Notes under the pieces: generated by a model
Told to the model about the DNA's origin: nothing
The model's input: the letters and a program-made list of their open reading frames with translations, nothing else
The model's database searches: none
Shown here: positions 32,446 through 41,492 of the stretch, in pieces
Layout: every line of letters begins with the position of its first letter
Numbering within the stretch: position 1 is the stretch's first letter
DNA from: Streptomyces sp. CNQ-509
GTDB lineage: Bacteria > Actinomycetota > Actinomycetes > Streptomycetales > Streptomycetaceae
DNA: 64,000 nt
NCBI RefSeq assembly: GCF_001011035.1
Contig: NZ_CP011492.1
Span: 744,001 to 808,000 of the forward strand
Direction: 5' to 3'
Translations under genes and position numbers: made by a program

Positions 32446-34440
32446 GTGGGGCGCATCCACTTCGGCGGCGACTACAACCCCGAGCACTGGCCGGAGGAGG
32501 TGCGGGCCGAGGACATCCGGCTGATGAAGGAGGCCGGGGTCTCCATGGTCACGGCCGGCATCTTCTCCTGGGCGCTGGTCGAACCGCGGCCCGGCGCGTA
32601 CGACTTCGACTGGTTCGGCCGCGTGCTGGACGACCTGCACGGCGCCGGCATCCGCGTCTGCCTGGCGACGATGACCGCCTCCCCGCCGCCGTGGCTGACC
32701 GAACAACACCCCGAGGTGCTGCCGCAGGACGCCGACGGCGTCCGCAGGTGGCCCGGCTCACGCCAGCACTTCTGCCCCTCCAGCCCGGTCTACCGCGAGC
32801 ACGCCGTGCGCCTGGTCACCGAGCTGGCCACCCGCTACGGCACCCACCCCGCCCTGGAGAGCTGGCACATCGGCAACGAGTACGGCTGCTCCAACCCCCG
32901 CTGCTACTGCGACGTCTCCGCCGCCGACTTCCGCCGCTGGCTGCACGAGCGCTACGGCACCGTCGAGGCGCTCAACACCGCCTGGGCCACCACCTTCTGG
33001 TCCCAGCGCTACGGCACCTTCGAGGAGGTGTTCCCGCCGCGCACCACCCCCACTTTCCCCAACCCGGCCCAGGTGCTGGACTACGCCCGCTTCTGCGACG
33101 ACGCGCTGCTGCAGTGCTACCTCGCCGAGAAGGAGGCGCTGCGCCGGATCACCCCCGACGTGCCCGTCACCACCAACCACATGCCGCTGCACAAGCCCGT
33201 CGACCCGTACGCCTGGGCGGCGCACGAGGACGTCCAGGCACTGGACTTCTACCAGGACCCGTACGACCCCGAGACACACGTCGGCGCGGCCCTCGCCTTC
33301 GACGTGACCCGCTCGGCGGGCGGCGGGCGCCCCTGGATGCTGATGGAGCAGGCGCCCAGCGCCGTCAACTGGCGGGCCCGCAACAGCCCCAAGCCGCCCG
33401 GCACGATGCGGCTGTGGAGCTGGCAGGCCGTCGCGCAGGGCGCGGACGCGGTGCTGTACTTCCAGTGGCGGGCGACCCCCGGCGGCGCCGAGAAGTTCCA
33501 CTCGGCGATGGTGCCGCACGCCGGCACCGACACCCGGATCTTCCGCGAGGTGCGCGCGCTGGGCCGGGAGCTGGCCGCGGTGCCGCAGCTCGCCGGCGCC
33601 CGCTCGCGCCCGGAGGTGGCGCTGCTCGCGGACTGGCACAGCTGGTGGGCGCTGGAGCAGGGCTCGCACCCGTCCGCGGACCTGGACTTCGCCGAGACGC
33701 TGCGCCGCCACTACCGGCCGTTCTTCGACGCGGGCGTGGAGTGCGACGTGGTGCCGCCGGACCGCGACCTGTCCGCGTACCGGCTCGTGGTGGTGCCGAA
33801 CCTGTACCTGATGAGCACGGAGACGGGCGCCCGGCTGACCGAGTTCGTACGCGCCGGTGGCCACCTGCTCGTCTCGTACTTCACCGGCATCTCCGACGAC
33901 TGCGACCGCGTCCACCTCGGCGGCCACCCGGCGCCGCTGCGCGAGGTGCTGGGGCTGCGCGTCGAGGAGTTCTGGCCGCTGGCCGAGGGGCAGCACCTGC
34001 CGCTGACCGGGACGCTGACCGGCAGCGGAGACCTGTGGTCCGAGGCGATCGACCTCGAAGGCGCCGAGGAGGTCGCGGCCTTCGGCGCGGGCGAGCTGGC
34101 CGGACGGCCTGCGGTCACCAGGCACGCGTACGGGGACGGAGTCGCCTGGTACGCGGGCACCCGGCTGCCGGTGGCGGCGATGCGCGCTCTGGTGGACCGG
34201 GTACGCGCCGGGGCGGGCGTGGCACCCGTGCTGCCGGGGCTGCCGGCGGGGATCCAGGCCACCGTGCGGGAGGGCGCGGAGGGGCGCTTCCTCTTCCTGC
34301 TCAACCACGGTGCCGGTACCGCGACCGTCACCCTGCCCGAGCCGATGCCCGCGGTCGCCGGCGACGGCGTGGACCCGGCGGCGGGACCGGTCGCCTCCGT
34401 CGACCTGCCCGCCCGCGGCGTCGTCGTCCTGCGGGCCTGA
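32446..34440 (+). CDS. GH42 beta-galactosidase
   Basis: 664 aa. It hydrolyses terminal beta-galactosides, probably inside the cell because no signal peptide is present. The acid/base is E145 (SWHIGNEYG) and the nucleophile E301 (WMLMEQAPSAVNW). The nearby cysteines in CSNPRCYCD fit the zinc site of GH42 enzymes. The TIM barrel is followed by the trimerisation domain (about 390-590) and a small C-terminal beta domain. GTG at 32446 is preferred for its GGAGG at 4 nt; TTG at 32422 is possible. First gene of an operon with an ABC importer and galactonate dehydratase, so it releases galactose from imported oligosaccharides. Confidence 0.93.
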   Translation: MGRIHFGGDYNPEHWPEEVRAEDIRLMKEAGVSMVTAGIFSWALVEPRPGAYDFDWFGRVLDDLHGAGIRVCLATMTASPPPWLTEQHPEVLPQDADGVRRWPGSRQHFCPSSPVYREHAVRLVTELATRYGTHPALESWHIGNEYGCSNPRCYCDVSAADFRRWLHERYGTVEALNTAWATTFWSQRYGTFEEVFPPRTTPTFPNPAQVLDYARFCDDALLQCYLAEKEALRRITPDVPVTTNHMPLHKPVDPYAWAAHEDVQALDFYQDPYDPETHVGAALAFDVTRSAGGGRPWMLMEQAPSAVNWRARNSPKPPGTMRLWSWQAVAQGADAVLYFQWRATPGGAEKFHSAMVPHAGTDTRIFREVRALGRELAAVPQLAGARSRPEVALLADWHSWWALEQGSHPSADLDFAETLRRHYRPFFDAGVECDVVPPDRDLSAYRLVVVPNLYLMSTETGARLTEFVRAGGHLLVSYFTGISDDCDRVHLGGHPAPLREVLGLRVEEFWPLAEGQHLPLTGTLTGSGDLWSEAIDLEGAEEVAAFGAGELAGRPAVTRHAYGDGVAWYAGTRLPVAAMRALVDRVRAGAGVAPVLPGLPAGIQATVREGAEGRFLFLLNHGAGTATVTLPEPMPAVAGDGVDPAAGPVASVDLPARGVVVLRA

Positions 34441-34464
34441 GGAGTGCACTGACAAGGAGGTCGG

Positions 34465-35787
34465 ATGCCCACCCGAAGGAAGATCCTGGCGTGGGGCGCG
34501 GCGGCCGCCGCCGCGCCCGCACTGGCCGGCTGCGGCGAGGAGGTCGGCGCGGCCCGTACGACCACGGCGGCCAGGGGCAGGCCGGGGCAGAAGGTCACGC
34601 TCACCTTCTGGACCTGGGTGCCCCTGCAGAAGGCCGTGGCGCTGTGGAACGAGCAGAACCCGGACGTGCGGGTCGACGTGCAGACGGTGCCGGCCAACAC
34701 CTCCGGCGGCTACCAGAAGATGCACTCCTCCCTCACCGCGGGCGACCCGCCCGACCTGGCGCAGGTGGAGTACTACGCACTGCCCGAGTTCATGCTGGTG
34801 AACGGCCTCACGGACCTGAGCGGGTACGGCGCCGACGAGCTGAAGGGCGCCTACGTCGACTGGCAGTGGCAACAGGGGGTGTTCGCCGGGAAGACCTACG
34901 CGATCCCGCAGGCGTCGGGCCCGATGGGGCTCTTCTACCGCCAGGACCTCTTCGACAAGTGGGACATCGAGGTCCCGGCCACGTGGGACGAGTACCGGGC
35001 CGCCGCGGTGAAGATCAAGAAGCGCGGCTCCCTCATCACCGCCTTCCCGCCCGCCAACGCCCAGTGGTTCGCCGCCTTCCCCTGGCAGCGCGGCGCCCAC
35101 TGGGTGACCACCGAGGGCGACACCTGGGTGGTCGACCTCGCGGGCCCGGAGTCGCTCGAGGTCGCCGACTTCTGGGACGGGATGCTCGCCGACGGGCTCG
35201 TCGCGCCCGTCCAGGACGCGCAGTCGGCGTTCTTCAAGGGGCTGCAGACGGGAGGACTCGCCACCTGGCCGGGCGCGCAGTGGTACGACGCCCTGATCCG
35301 CGGCAACGCGCCGCGCACCGAGGGCCGGTGGCGGGTCGCCGAGCTGCCGCAGTGGGAGCGCGGCGGGCACGCCTCGTCCAACTGGGGCGGCTCGGCCACC
35401 GCGATCCTCCAGGGCAGCCGGCACCCGGTGGAGGCGCTGGAGTTCGCCCACTGGCTCAACACCGACCCCGGGGCGATCGACCTGCTGATCGCCGCGGGCT
35501 ACGGCTGGCCCGCGGCGAAGATCGAGCTGGCGGACTCCGCGCTCGGCAAGCCCGACCCGTTCTTCGGCGGCCAGCGCTACAACGAGGTCTTCCAGCTCGC
35601 CGACCGCAACGTCGACACCTCCTGGCGCTTCGCGCCGACGACGACGCAGTCGTACGCGCACATCCAGGACGCCTTCGGCCGCGTCCTGGCCGGCCACGGC
35701 TCGCTCGCGGACGCCCTCAAGGACGCCGAGGGCATGTTCGTGGACGACCTGAAGGCCAAGGGGCTCAAGGCGAGGAGCGCGCGATGA
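34465..35787 (+). CDS. Sugar ABC transporter substrate-binding lipoprotein
   Basis: 440 aa of the type-1 extracellular solute-binding family. The signal sequence has RRKIL and lipobox ALAGC with the lipidated Cys at 23. The body has the usual LTFWTWVPLQKAVALWNEQNPDV start, DPPDLAQVEYYALPEF and FYRQDLFDKW. It captures oligosaccharides outside the membrane for the two permeases downstream. AGGAGG lies 4 nt before ATG 34465, and the stop overlaps the first permease start as ATGA. The cluster points to galacto-oligosaccharides as ligand. No ATPase is encoded; a shared MsiK-type ATPase, usual in Streptomyces, is presumed. Confidence 0.92.
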   Translation: MPTRRKILAWGAAAAAAPALAGCGEEVGAARTTTAARGRPGQKVTLTFWTWVPLQKAVALWNEQNPDVRVDVQTVPANTSGGYQKMHSSLTAGDPPDLAQVEYYALPEFMLVNGLTDLSGYGADELKGAYVDWQWQQGVFAGKTYAIPQASGPMGLFYRQDLFDKWDIEVPATWDEYRAAAVKIKKRGSLITAFPPANAQWFAAFPWQRGAHWVTTEGDTWVVDLAGPESLEVADFWDGMLADGLVAPVQDAQSAFFKGLQTGGLATWPGAQWYDALIRGNAPRTEGRWRVAELPQWERGGHASSNWGGSATAILQGSRHPVEALEFAHWLNTDPGAIDLLIAAGYGWPAAKIELADSALGKPDPFFGGQRYNEVFQLADRNVDTSWRFAPTTTQSYAHIQDAFGRVLAGHGSLADALKDAEGMFVDDLKAKGLKARSAR

Positions 35788-36734
35788 GCACATCCGTGAA
35801 ACCCGGCCGGGCGCGGTCCGGCACGGCCGGCCGCGGCCGGCGCGGCGGCCGCCCCGACCGCAAGGCGTGGGCGTTCCTCGGCCCGTTCCTGGCGCTGTAC
35901 CTGTTCGCGATGGTGGTGCCGGTCCTCTACGCCGTCTACCAGAGCATGCTGAAGGTCGAGCGCAGCGGCCCGATGGGGCTCGGCGAGCCGTCCGTCGGCT
36001 TCGCCGGCTTCGAGAACTACTCCCTGGCCCTGCAGCAGGAGACGTTCGTCGACGGCTTCGGCCGGGTGCTGCTCTTCGGCATCGTGCAGGTGCCGGTGAT
36101 GCTGCTGCTCGCGCTGGTGCTCGCGCTGCTGCTGGACCAGGTCTCCCACCGCTGGGCGGGACTGCTGCGGGCCACGTACTTCCTGCCGTACGGCATCCCC
36201 GGCGTGGTCGCCACCATCCTGTGGGGCTTCCTGTACGTGCCCGGGGTCAGCCCGATCACGTCCGTGCTCGGCGACCTCGGCTTCCAGCCGGACTTCCTCG
36301 GCTACGACAGCGTGCTGTGGTCGATCGCCAACATCGTGGTCTGGCAGTTCGCCGGCTACAACATGCTGATCATCATCGCCCAGCTCAAATCCGTGCCGCA
36401 GGAGCTGTACGAAGCGGCCAGGATCGACGGCGCCGGGCCGTGGCAGACGGCGCTGCGCATCAAGATCCCGCTGGTACGGCCGGCCCTCGTGCTGACCACC
36501 GTGTTCTCCATCATCGGCACGATGCAGCTCTTCGCAGAACCGCTGGTGCTGAAGAAGGTCGCCCCGGCCGTCACCACCGACTACACCCCCAACCTCAGCG
36601 CGTACTTCGACGCCTTCGCGAACGCCAACCTCTATCTGGCGGCGGCCAAGTCGGTCATCCTCGCCGTCGTCGCCATGGTGCTGTCGTTCGGATTCCTCAG
36701 CCTCGTCACCCGCAGGCAAAGGAGCGAGCGGTGA
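35784..36734 (+). CDS. Sugar ABC permease, MalF/UgpA type
   Basis: 316 aa with an Arg/Gly-rich cytoplasmic N-terminus (residues 1-27) and six membrane helices. The EAA loop that docks to the ATPase reads YEAARIDGAGPWQTALRIKIPL near 209-230. ATG at 35784 overlaps the stop of the binding-protein gene by 4 bp, and its own stop overlaps the next permease start. Confidence 0.93.
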   Translation: MSTSVKPGRARSGTAGRGRRGGRPDRKAWAFLGPFLALYLFAMVVPVLYAVYQSMLKVERSGPMGLGEPSVGFAGFENYSLALQQETFVDGFGRVLLFGIVQVPVMLLLALVLALLLDQVSHRWAGLLRATYFLPYGIPGVVATILWGFLYVPGVSPITSVLGDLGFQPDFLGYDSVLWSIANIVVWQFAGYNMLIIIAQLKSVPQELYEAARIDGAGPWQTALRIKIPLVRPALVLTTVFSIIGTMQLFAEPLVLKKVAPAVTTDYTPNLSAYFDAFANANLYLAAAKSVILAVVAMVLSFGFLSLVTRRQRSER

Positions 36735-37651
36735 GCGCCACCGGCACCCGGCCAAGGACCGGCACCGAGGTGGCCGGGTCTCCGCCCGCCACCCCCGCAC
36801 CGCGCCCGCGGCGGGCACCGCGCCCCGGCCGCATCCTCCTGGTGGCCGTGCTCACGGCGGCCGCGCTGTACTTCCTGCTGCCGGTCTACTGGCTGGTGAT
36901 CGCGGCCACCAAGTCGAACGACAGCCTCTACGGCTCCTTCGGCCTGTGGTTCGACGACCCGCGGCTATGGGACAACCTCAGCCGGGTCTTCAGCTACGAC
37001 GGCCATGTCTACCTGCGCTGGATGCTGAACTCCCTGTTGTACGCGGGCGTCGGCGCGGTGCTGGCGACGCTGCTGTCCGCCGCGGCCGGCTTCGCACTCG
37101 CCAAGTACAACTTCGCGGGCCGGGAGGCGGTGTTCACGTTCGTCCTCGCCGGCGTGCTGCTGCCTTCGACGGCGCTGGCGCTGCCGCTGTACCTGATGTT
37201 CAGCAAGCTGGAGCTCACCAACACCTACTGGGGCGTCCTGATCCCCAGCGTCGTCAGCCCGTTCGGCGTCTACCTGTGCCGCATCTACGCGGAGGCGGCG
37301 GTGCCCGACACGCTGCTGGAGGCGGCGCGGGTGGACGGCGCGGGCGAAGGGCGGATCTTCTTCTCGCTGGTGCTGCGGATCATGACCCCGGCGCTGGTGA
37401 CCGTCTTCCTCTTCCAGTTCGTGCACATCTGGAACAACTACTTCCTGCCGTTGGTGATGCTCTCCGACGACCGGAAGTACCCGATCACGCTCGGGCTGGT
37501 CACCTGGCAGCAGGCCGCGGACCGGGTGCCGGAACTCACCCAGTACACCATCGGCGGAGCCTTCGTCTCCGTCATCCCCCTGGCCGTCGCGATGCTCGTC
37601 CTCCAGCGCTTCTGGCAGACCGGGCTCACCGAGGGCAGCGTCAAGGAGTAG
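36731..37651 (+). CDS. Sugar ABC permease, MalG/UgpE type
   Basis: 306 aa. A Pro/Arg-rich N-terminus is followed by six helices. The EAA loop is LEAARVDGAGEGRIFFSLVL near 196-215, with the C-terminal MLVLQRFWQTGLTEGSVKE typical of MalG relatives. GTG 36731 overlaps the previous stop as GTGA, with AAGGAG upstream; frames reaching back to 35867 merely read through the first permease. Confidence 0.93.
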   Translation: MSATGTRPRTGTEVAGSPPATPAPRPRRAPRPGRILLVAVLTAAALYFLLPVYWLVIAATKSNDSLYGSFGLWFDDPRLWDNLSRVFSYDGHVYLRWMLNSLLYAGVGAVLATLLSAAAGFALAKYNFAGREAVFTFVLAGVLLPSTALALPLYLMFSKLELTNTYWGVLIPSVVSPFGVYLCRIYAEAAVPDTLLEAARVDGAGEGRIFFSLVLRIMTPALVTVFLFQFVHIWNNYFLPLVMLSDDRKYPITLGLVTWQQAADRVPELTQYTIGGAFVSVIPLAVAMLVLQRFWQTGLTEGSVKE

Positions 37652-37655
37652 GCAG

Positions 37656-38804
37656 TTGAAGATCACCCGGGTCGAGACCTTCGCCGTGCCGCCGCGCTGG
37701 CTGTTCTGCCGGATCGAGACCGACGACGGTCTCGTGGGCTGGGGCGAGCCGGTCGTGGAGGGCCGGGCGGCGACCGTCCGCACCGCCGTCCACGAGCTCG
37801 CCGAACAGTTCCTCCTCGGCGCGGACCCGCTGCGGATCGAGGACCACTGGCAGCTCATGACGAAGGGGTCCTTCTACCGCGGCGGTCCGGTCCTCTCCTC
37901 CGCCGTCGCGGGTCTCGACCAGGCGCTGTGGGACCTCGCGGGCAAGGCGTTCGGCGCACCCGTGCACCAGTTGCTCGGCGGCCCGGTGCGCGAGCGCGCC
38001 CGCGCGTACTGCTGGGTGGGCGGCGACGAGCCGGGCGAGGTGCGCGACCAAGTCGCCGCGCAGGTGGAAGCGGGCTTCACGGCGGTGAAGATGAACGGCT
38101 CCGGGCGGATGGACCGGCTGCCGAACGTCGCGGAGCTGCGCCGGGTCGCCGCGCGCGCGGAGGCCGCGCGCGACGCGCTCGGCCCGGAACGGGACTTCGC
38201 CGTCGACTTCCACGGCCGGTTCTCCGCGGCCGGCGCGATCAAGGCGATCGGGGTGCTGGAGCCGTACGCGCCGATGTTCGTGGAGGAGCCGGTGCTGCCC
38301 GAGCACACGCATCTGCTGGAGCGGGTCACCGGTTCGACGGCGCTGCCGGTGGCGACGGGCGAGCGGCTGTTCTCCCGCGCGGAGATGCTGCCGGCGCTGC
38401 GGGCGGGCGTCGCGGTGCTCCAGCCGGACCTCTCCCACGCGGGGGGCATCTCGGAGTGCCGGCGGATCGCCTCGCTGGCCGAGACGTTCGACGTGGCGAT
38501 CGCGCCGCACTGCCCGCTGGGGCCGCTGGCGCTGGCCGCGAGCCTGCAACTCGCGTTCTACACGCCGAACTTCCTCATCCAGGAGCAGTCGATCGGCATC
38601 CACTACAACACCGGGGCGGAACTGCTCGACTACGTCGCCGACCCGGAGGTCTTCCGCTTCCACGACGGGCACCTGCTGCGGCCGGCCGGGCCCGGTCTCG
38701 GCGTGGAGATCGACGAGCGGGCGGTACGGGCCGCGGACGGGACGGCGGAGTCCTGGCACAACCCGGTGTGGCGGCACCCGGACGGGTCGTACGCGGAGTG
38801 GTGA
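37656..38804 (+). CDS. dgoD: D-galactonate dehydratase
   Basis: 382 aa of the enolase superfamily, mandelate-racemase group, aligning along its full length with Escherichia coli DgoD. Metal ligands D184, E210 and E236, the general acids/bases H186 (DFHGR) and H285 (APHCPLGP), and E310 are all present, along with AYCWVGGD, QPDLSHAGG and EQSIGIHYN. It dehydrates D-galactonate to 2-keto-3-deoxygalactonate. TTG start at 37656 with AAGGAG 7 nt upstream. It is last in the operon with GH42 and the importer. The following kinase and aldolase (DgoK, DgoA) are not in the window. Confidence 0.93.
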   Translation: MKITRVETFAVPPRWLFCRIETDDGLVGWGEPVVEGRAATVRTAVHELAEQFLLGADPLRIEDHWQLMTKGSFYRGGPVLSSAVAGLDQALWDLAGKAFGAPVHQLLGGPVRERARAYCWVGGDEPGEVRDQVAAQVEAGFTAVKMNGSGRMDRLPNVAELRRVAARAEAARDALGPERDFAVDFHGRFSAAGAIKAIGVLEPYAPMFVEEPVLPEHTHLLERVTGSTALPVATGERLFSRAEMLPALRAGVAVLQPDLSHAGGISECRRIASLAETFDVAIAPHCPLGPLALAASLQLAFYTPNFLIQEQSIGIHYNTGAELLDYVADPEVFRFHDGHLLRPAGPGLGVEIDERAVRAADGTAESWHNPVWRHPDGSYAEW

Positions 38805-38861
38805 CGTGGAGTGCACGCGGGGTGGTGTGACGCGGGGTGGTGACGCGCCGGGGGCGGCGGC

Positions 38862-40160
38862 TCAGCGCCGGGTCGCCGCCACCGCGCCGGCCGTCACCAG
38901 CACCGCGACCGCGATGCCGAACGCCGTGGTGCCCGCCGTCAGCCCCACCGCGTCGCTGAGGTACCCGGCGGCGACCGGCAGCACCCCGGCCATCAGGTAA
39001 CCGCCGCCGGTGAGGGCCGCGTTCGCCTCGGCCAGCCGGGTGGCCGGTATCCGGGCGCTGAGCGTGCTGAGCCCGCCGAGCTGCGCGCTGCCCTGGCCGA
39101 GCCCGGCCAGCACCGCGGCGGCCAGCAGCAGCGGCACCGAGGTCACGGCGGTCGCCAGCACCAGCGCCGCCATGCCGGCGGTGGTGAGGACGGCGCCGAG
39201 GATGAAGAGGACGCGTACGCGCAGGGTGCGCACCGCGAACTGCACGCCGGTCGCCGCCGCGAAGAGCAGGAAGATCATGCCGCCGGCGAGCGCGCGGTTG
39301 TCGCTGTCCAGCAAGTCGGCCAGCAGGGCAGGGCCGAGGGAGAGCACGAAGCCGGTGGCGGTCATGCCCGGGGCGAGGACGGCCAGGCTCAGCAGCAGCG
39401 TGCGGCGGTGCGGGCGGGGCACGGACGGGATGCGCACGAGCCGGCGCGCGCGCCGGGCAGCGGAGTCCGCCGCGCTCCCGTCACCGGTCCCGGCCTCCGC
39501 TCCCCCGCCCGGCCGCTCCCCACGCCGCTCCCCCGGCCGGGACAGCGGCATCCGCAGCACGACCGCGAGCGCGACGAGCAGCAGCCCCGTCTGCACCACG
39601 AAGACCAGCCTCGTGGGGTGCGGCAGCGTCTCCGCCAGCACCCCGGCGAGCATCGGCCCCAGCGCTGCCCCGCCGACCATCGACGCGGACGCGACCAGCC
39701 CGCCGAACTGCTTCTGCCCCGGCGGCGCCAGGTCCGCCACCGCCGCCATCCCCGCCGCCAGCACCGCGCCCACCGCGAACCCGCTGAGCAGCCGCGCCAC
39801 GCCGAGCACGGCGACCGACTCCGCGGTGGCGAAGAGCACCGTGGCGGTGAGCGACAGCGCCAGCCCCGGCAGCAGCACCGGCCTGCGGCCGTACCGGTCG
39901 GCGAGGGTGCCGGCGAACGTCAGGGTGACCAGCAGGCCGGCGATGTAGGCGGCGTAGACCAGCGTGATCGTGGCGGCGGAGAAGCCGAACCGGCCCTGCC
40001 ACAGCACGTACAGCGGCGCGGGCTCGTTGGACAGGGCGAGCGCGGCCACGACGGGCCAGGCGGCCAGCCACATCCACCGCCGCGAGCCGCCCGGCGGGCC
40101 GCCGGGAACGGGTGCGGGGGCGCCGAGGGCGCGGTCCGTGCGGCGGGCGTCGGCCGTCAT
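38862..40160 (-). CDS. MFS transporter, drug-efflux-like
   Basis: 432 aa with about twelve membrane segments. The motif-A loop between helices 2 and 3 is GTLADRYGRRPVLLPG. A long hydrophilic Arg/Gly-rich loop (about 205-245) separates the halves. The second half has GLGQGSAQLGGLSTLSARIP. No substrate is indicated. ATG at 40160; it diverges from the membrane acyltransferase gene, with an operator-like dyad near that gene. Its stop is 57 bp past dgoD, convergent with it. The gap carries short GGGGTGGTG repeats but no clear hairpin. Confidence 0.88.
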   Translation of the reverse strand: MTADARRTDRALGAPAPVPGGPPGGSRRWMWLAAWPVVAALALSNEPAPLYVLWQGRFGFSAATITLVYAAYIAGLLVTLTFAGTLADRYGRRPVLLPGLALSLTATVLFATAESVAVLGVARLLSGFAVGAVLAAGMAAVADLAPPGQKQFGGLVASASMVGGAALGPMLAGVLAETLPHPTRLVFVVQTGLLLVALAVVLRMPLSRPGERRGERPGGGAEAGTGDGSAADSAARRARRLVRIPSVPRPHRRTLLLSLAVLAPGMTATGFVLSLGPALLADLLDSDNRALAGGMIFLLFAAATGVQFAVRTLRVRVLFILGAVLTTAGMAALVLATAVTSVPLLLAAAVLAGLGQGSAQLGGLSTLSARIPATRLAEANAALTGGGYLMAGVLPVAAGYLSDAVGLTAGTTAFGIAVAVLVTAGAVAATRR

Positions 40161-40270
40161 GCGCGCTCCTCGGCAGGGTCGGCCGACACTGTACGAGATC
40201 GCCCGCGCGCCCTGAAGTGCAGGTGGCGGCCGGGGAGTCCGGGGGAGCCCGCGGCACCGGCCGAGGCAGT

Positions 40271-40302
40271 TTCCCTAGAATTCCTATCGGCATGATAGGG
40301 AA
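40271..40302. promoter_or_regulatory. Nested inverted repeats before the acyltransferase gene
   Basis: TTCCCTA (40271-40277) pairs with TAGGGAA (40296-40302), and inside it CCTATC (40283-40288) pairs with GATAGG (40294-40299). A -10-like TAGAAT lies at 40276-40281. The alternative dyads could be an operator shared with the divergent MFS gene. Confidence 0.5.
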
Positions 40303-40304
40303 GA

Positions 40305-41492
40305 ATGGTGAGCGGCAACGACAAGGGCAGCCCCGGCACCCCGCGGGACCCGTACTTCGACAACGTCAAGTTCCTGGCGGTGGTGCTCGTCGCGTGCGGG
40401 CACGCCTGGGAGCCGCTGGTGGACGGCAGCCGGGCGGTCGCCGCGGCGTACGAGACCGTCTACGCGTTCCACATGCCCCTGTTCGTCCTCGTCTCCGGCT
40501 ACTTCTCCCGCGGCCAGGACGGCTCGCCCCGCCGGGCCCGGGGCCTGATCACCGGGCTGGCCGTGCCGTACCTGGTCTTCGAAACGGCGTACACGCTCTT
40601 CGGCCGCCACGCAGGCGACAACGCGAGCCCCTTCAGCCTGCTCGACCCCTGGGGCGTGACGTGGTTCCTGCTCGCGCTCTTCGTCTGGCGGCTGTCCGTG
40701 CCGCTGTGGACGGCGCTCCGCCACCCGCTGCCGGTGGCGCTGGCGGTCGCGGCGCTGGCCACCGCCACCCCCGGCATCGGCAATGACCTGGAGCTGCAAC
40801 GAGTGCTCCAGCTCCTGCCGTTCTTCGTCCTCGGCCTCACCTGCGCACCGGAGCCGCTGCGGCTGCTGCGGCGGCGCGAAGCGCGGATCCTGGCCGCCCC
40901 GGTGCTCCTCGCCGCACCGGTGGCCGCCTACCTCCTCGGCCCCCACACCGACCGTCGCTGGCTCTACCGCAGCACCGCCGCCCAGGAGATCGGCTACTCC
41001 GGGACCACCGGACTGCTCGCCGTACCCGTGCTCTTCTGCTGCTCGCTGCTGCTTGCCGCGGCCTTCCTCGCCTGGGTGCCCGGACGGCGGCTGTGGTGGA
41101 CCGTGCTGGGCACGGGCACCCTCTACGGCTACCTGCTGCACGCCTTCGCCACCCAAGGGGTCCGCTACGGCGGCTGGTACGAGCCCGCGTGGCTCTCGAC
41201 ACCCGCCGGGCCGGTGGCCGTCACCCTCGCCGCCGCCGCGGGCATGGCGCTGCTGTGCAGCCCGCCGGTACGCCGGGCGCTGCGCTGGGCGGTCGAGCCA
41301 CGGCTCGCGCCGCTGTTCCGACCGGCGGGCAGTGTGCCCTCCCGCGCCCCCCGTTCGGTTGAATCCCGCGGACTCGCTCCGATGCCCGCCCGCGCGCCCT
41401 TTACCGTCGTCGGTTGTACGACCGCCGGTTGTACCTCGCCAGCCGGTCACCGACCTCCGGGGGGCCATGATGAGGAACCGCAGCGCCGGTGA
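40305..41492 (+). CDS. Membrane acyltransferase (acyltransferase-3 / fucose O-acetylase-like)
   Basis: 395 aa with about ten hydrophobic segments. The N-terminal DNVKFLAVVLVACGHAWEPL has the active-site-type histidine of the acyltransferase-3 family, and FHMPLFVLVSGYF is the next conserved block. These proteins transfer acetyl or other acyl groups to sugars or lipids at the membrane. The last 50 residues are non-conserved, and the 3' end overlaps the following regulator gene by 26 bp. ATG 40305 or GTG 40308 could start. The target molecule is unknown. Confidence 0.85.
   Translation: MVSGNDKGSPGTPRDPYFDNVKFLAVVLVACGHAWEPLVDGSRAVAAAYETVYAFHMPLFVLVSGYFSRGQDGSPRRARGLITGLAVPYLVFETAYTLFGRHAGDNASPFSLLDPWGVTWFLLALFVWRLSVPLWTALRHPLPVALAVAALATATPGIGNDLELQRVLQLLPFFVLGLTCAPEPLRLLRRREARILAAPVLLAAPVAAYLLGPHTDRRWLYRSTAAQEIGYSGTTGLLAVPVLFCCSLLLAAAFLAWVPGRRLWWTVLGTGTLYGYLLHAFATQGVRYGGWYEPAWLSTPAGPVAVTLAAAAGMALLCSPPVRRALRWAVEPRLAPLFRPAGSVPSRAPRSVESRGLAPMPARAPFTVVGCTTAGCTSPAGHRPPGGHDEEPQRR

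Noticed and set aside
32758..35793. Thousand-codon minus-strand frame across the galactosidase and binding-protein genes
   Set aside because: Composition is that of an antisense shadow, and the plus-strand genes have full active-site motifs.
38805..38861. Short GGGGTGGTG repeats after dgoD as a possible CRISPR-like or minisatellite array
   Set aside because: Only two or three imperfect copies within 57 bp and no spacer structure.
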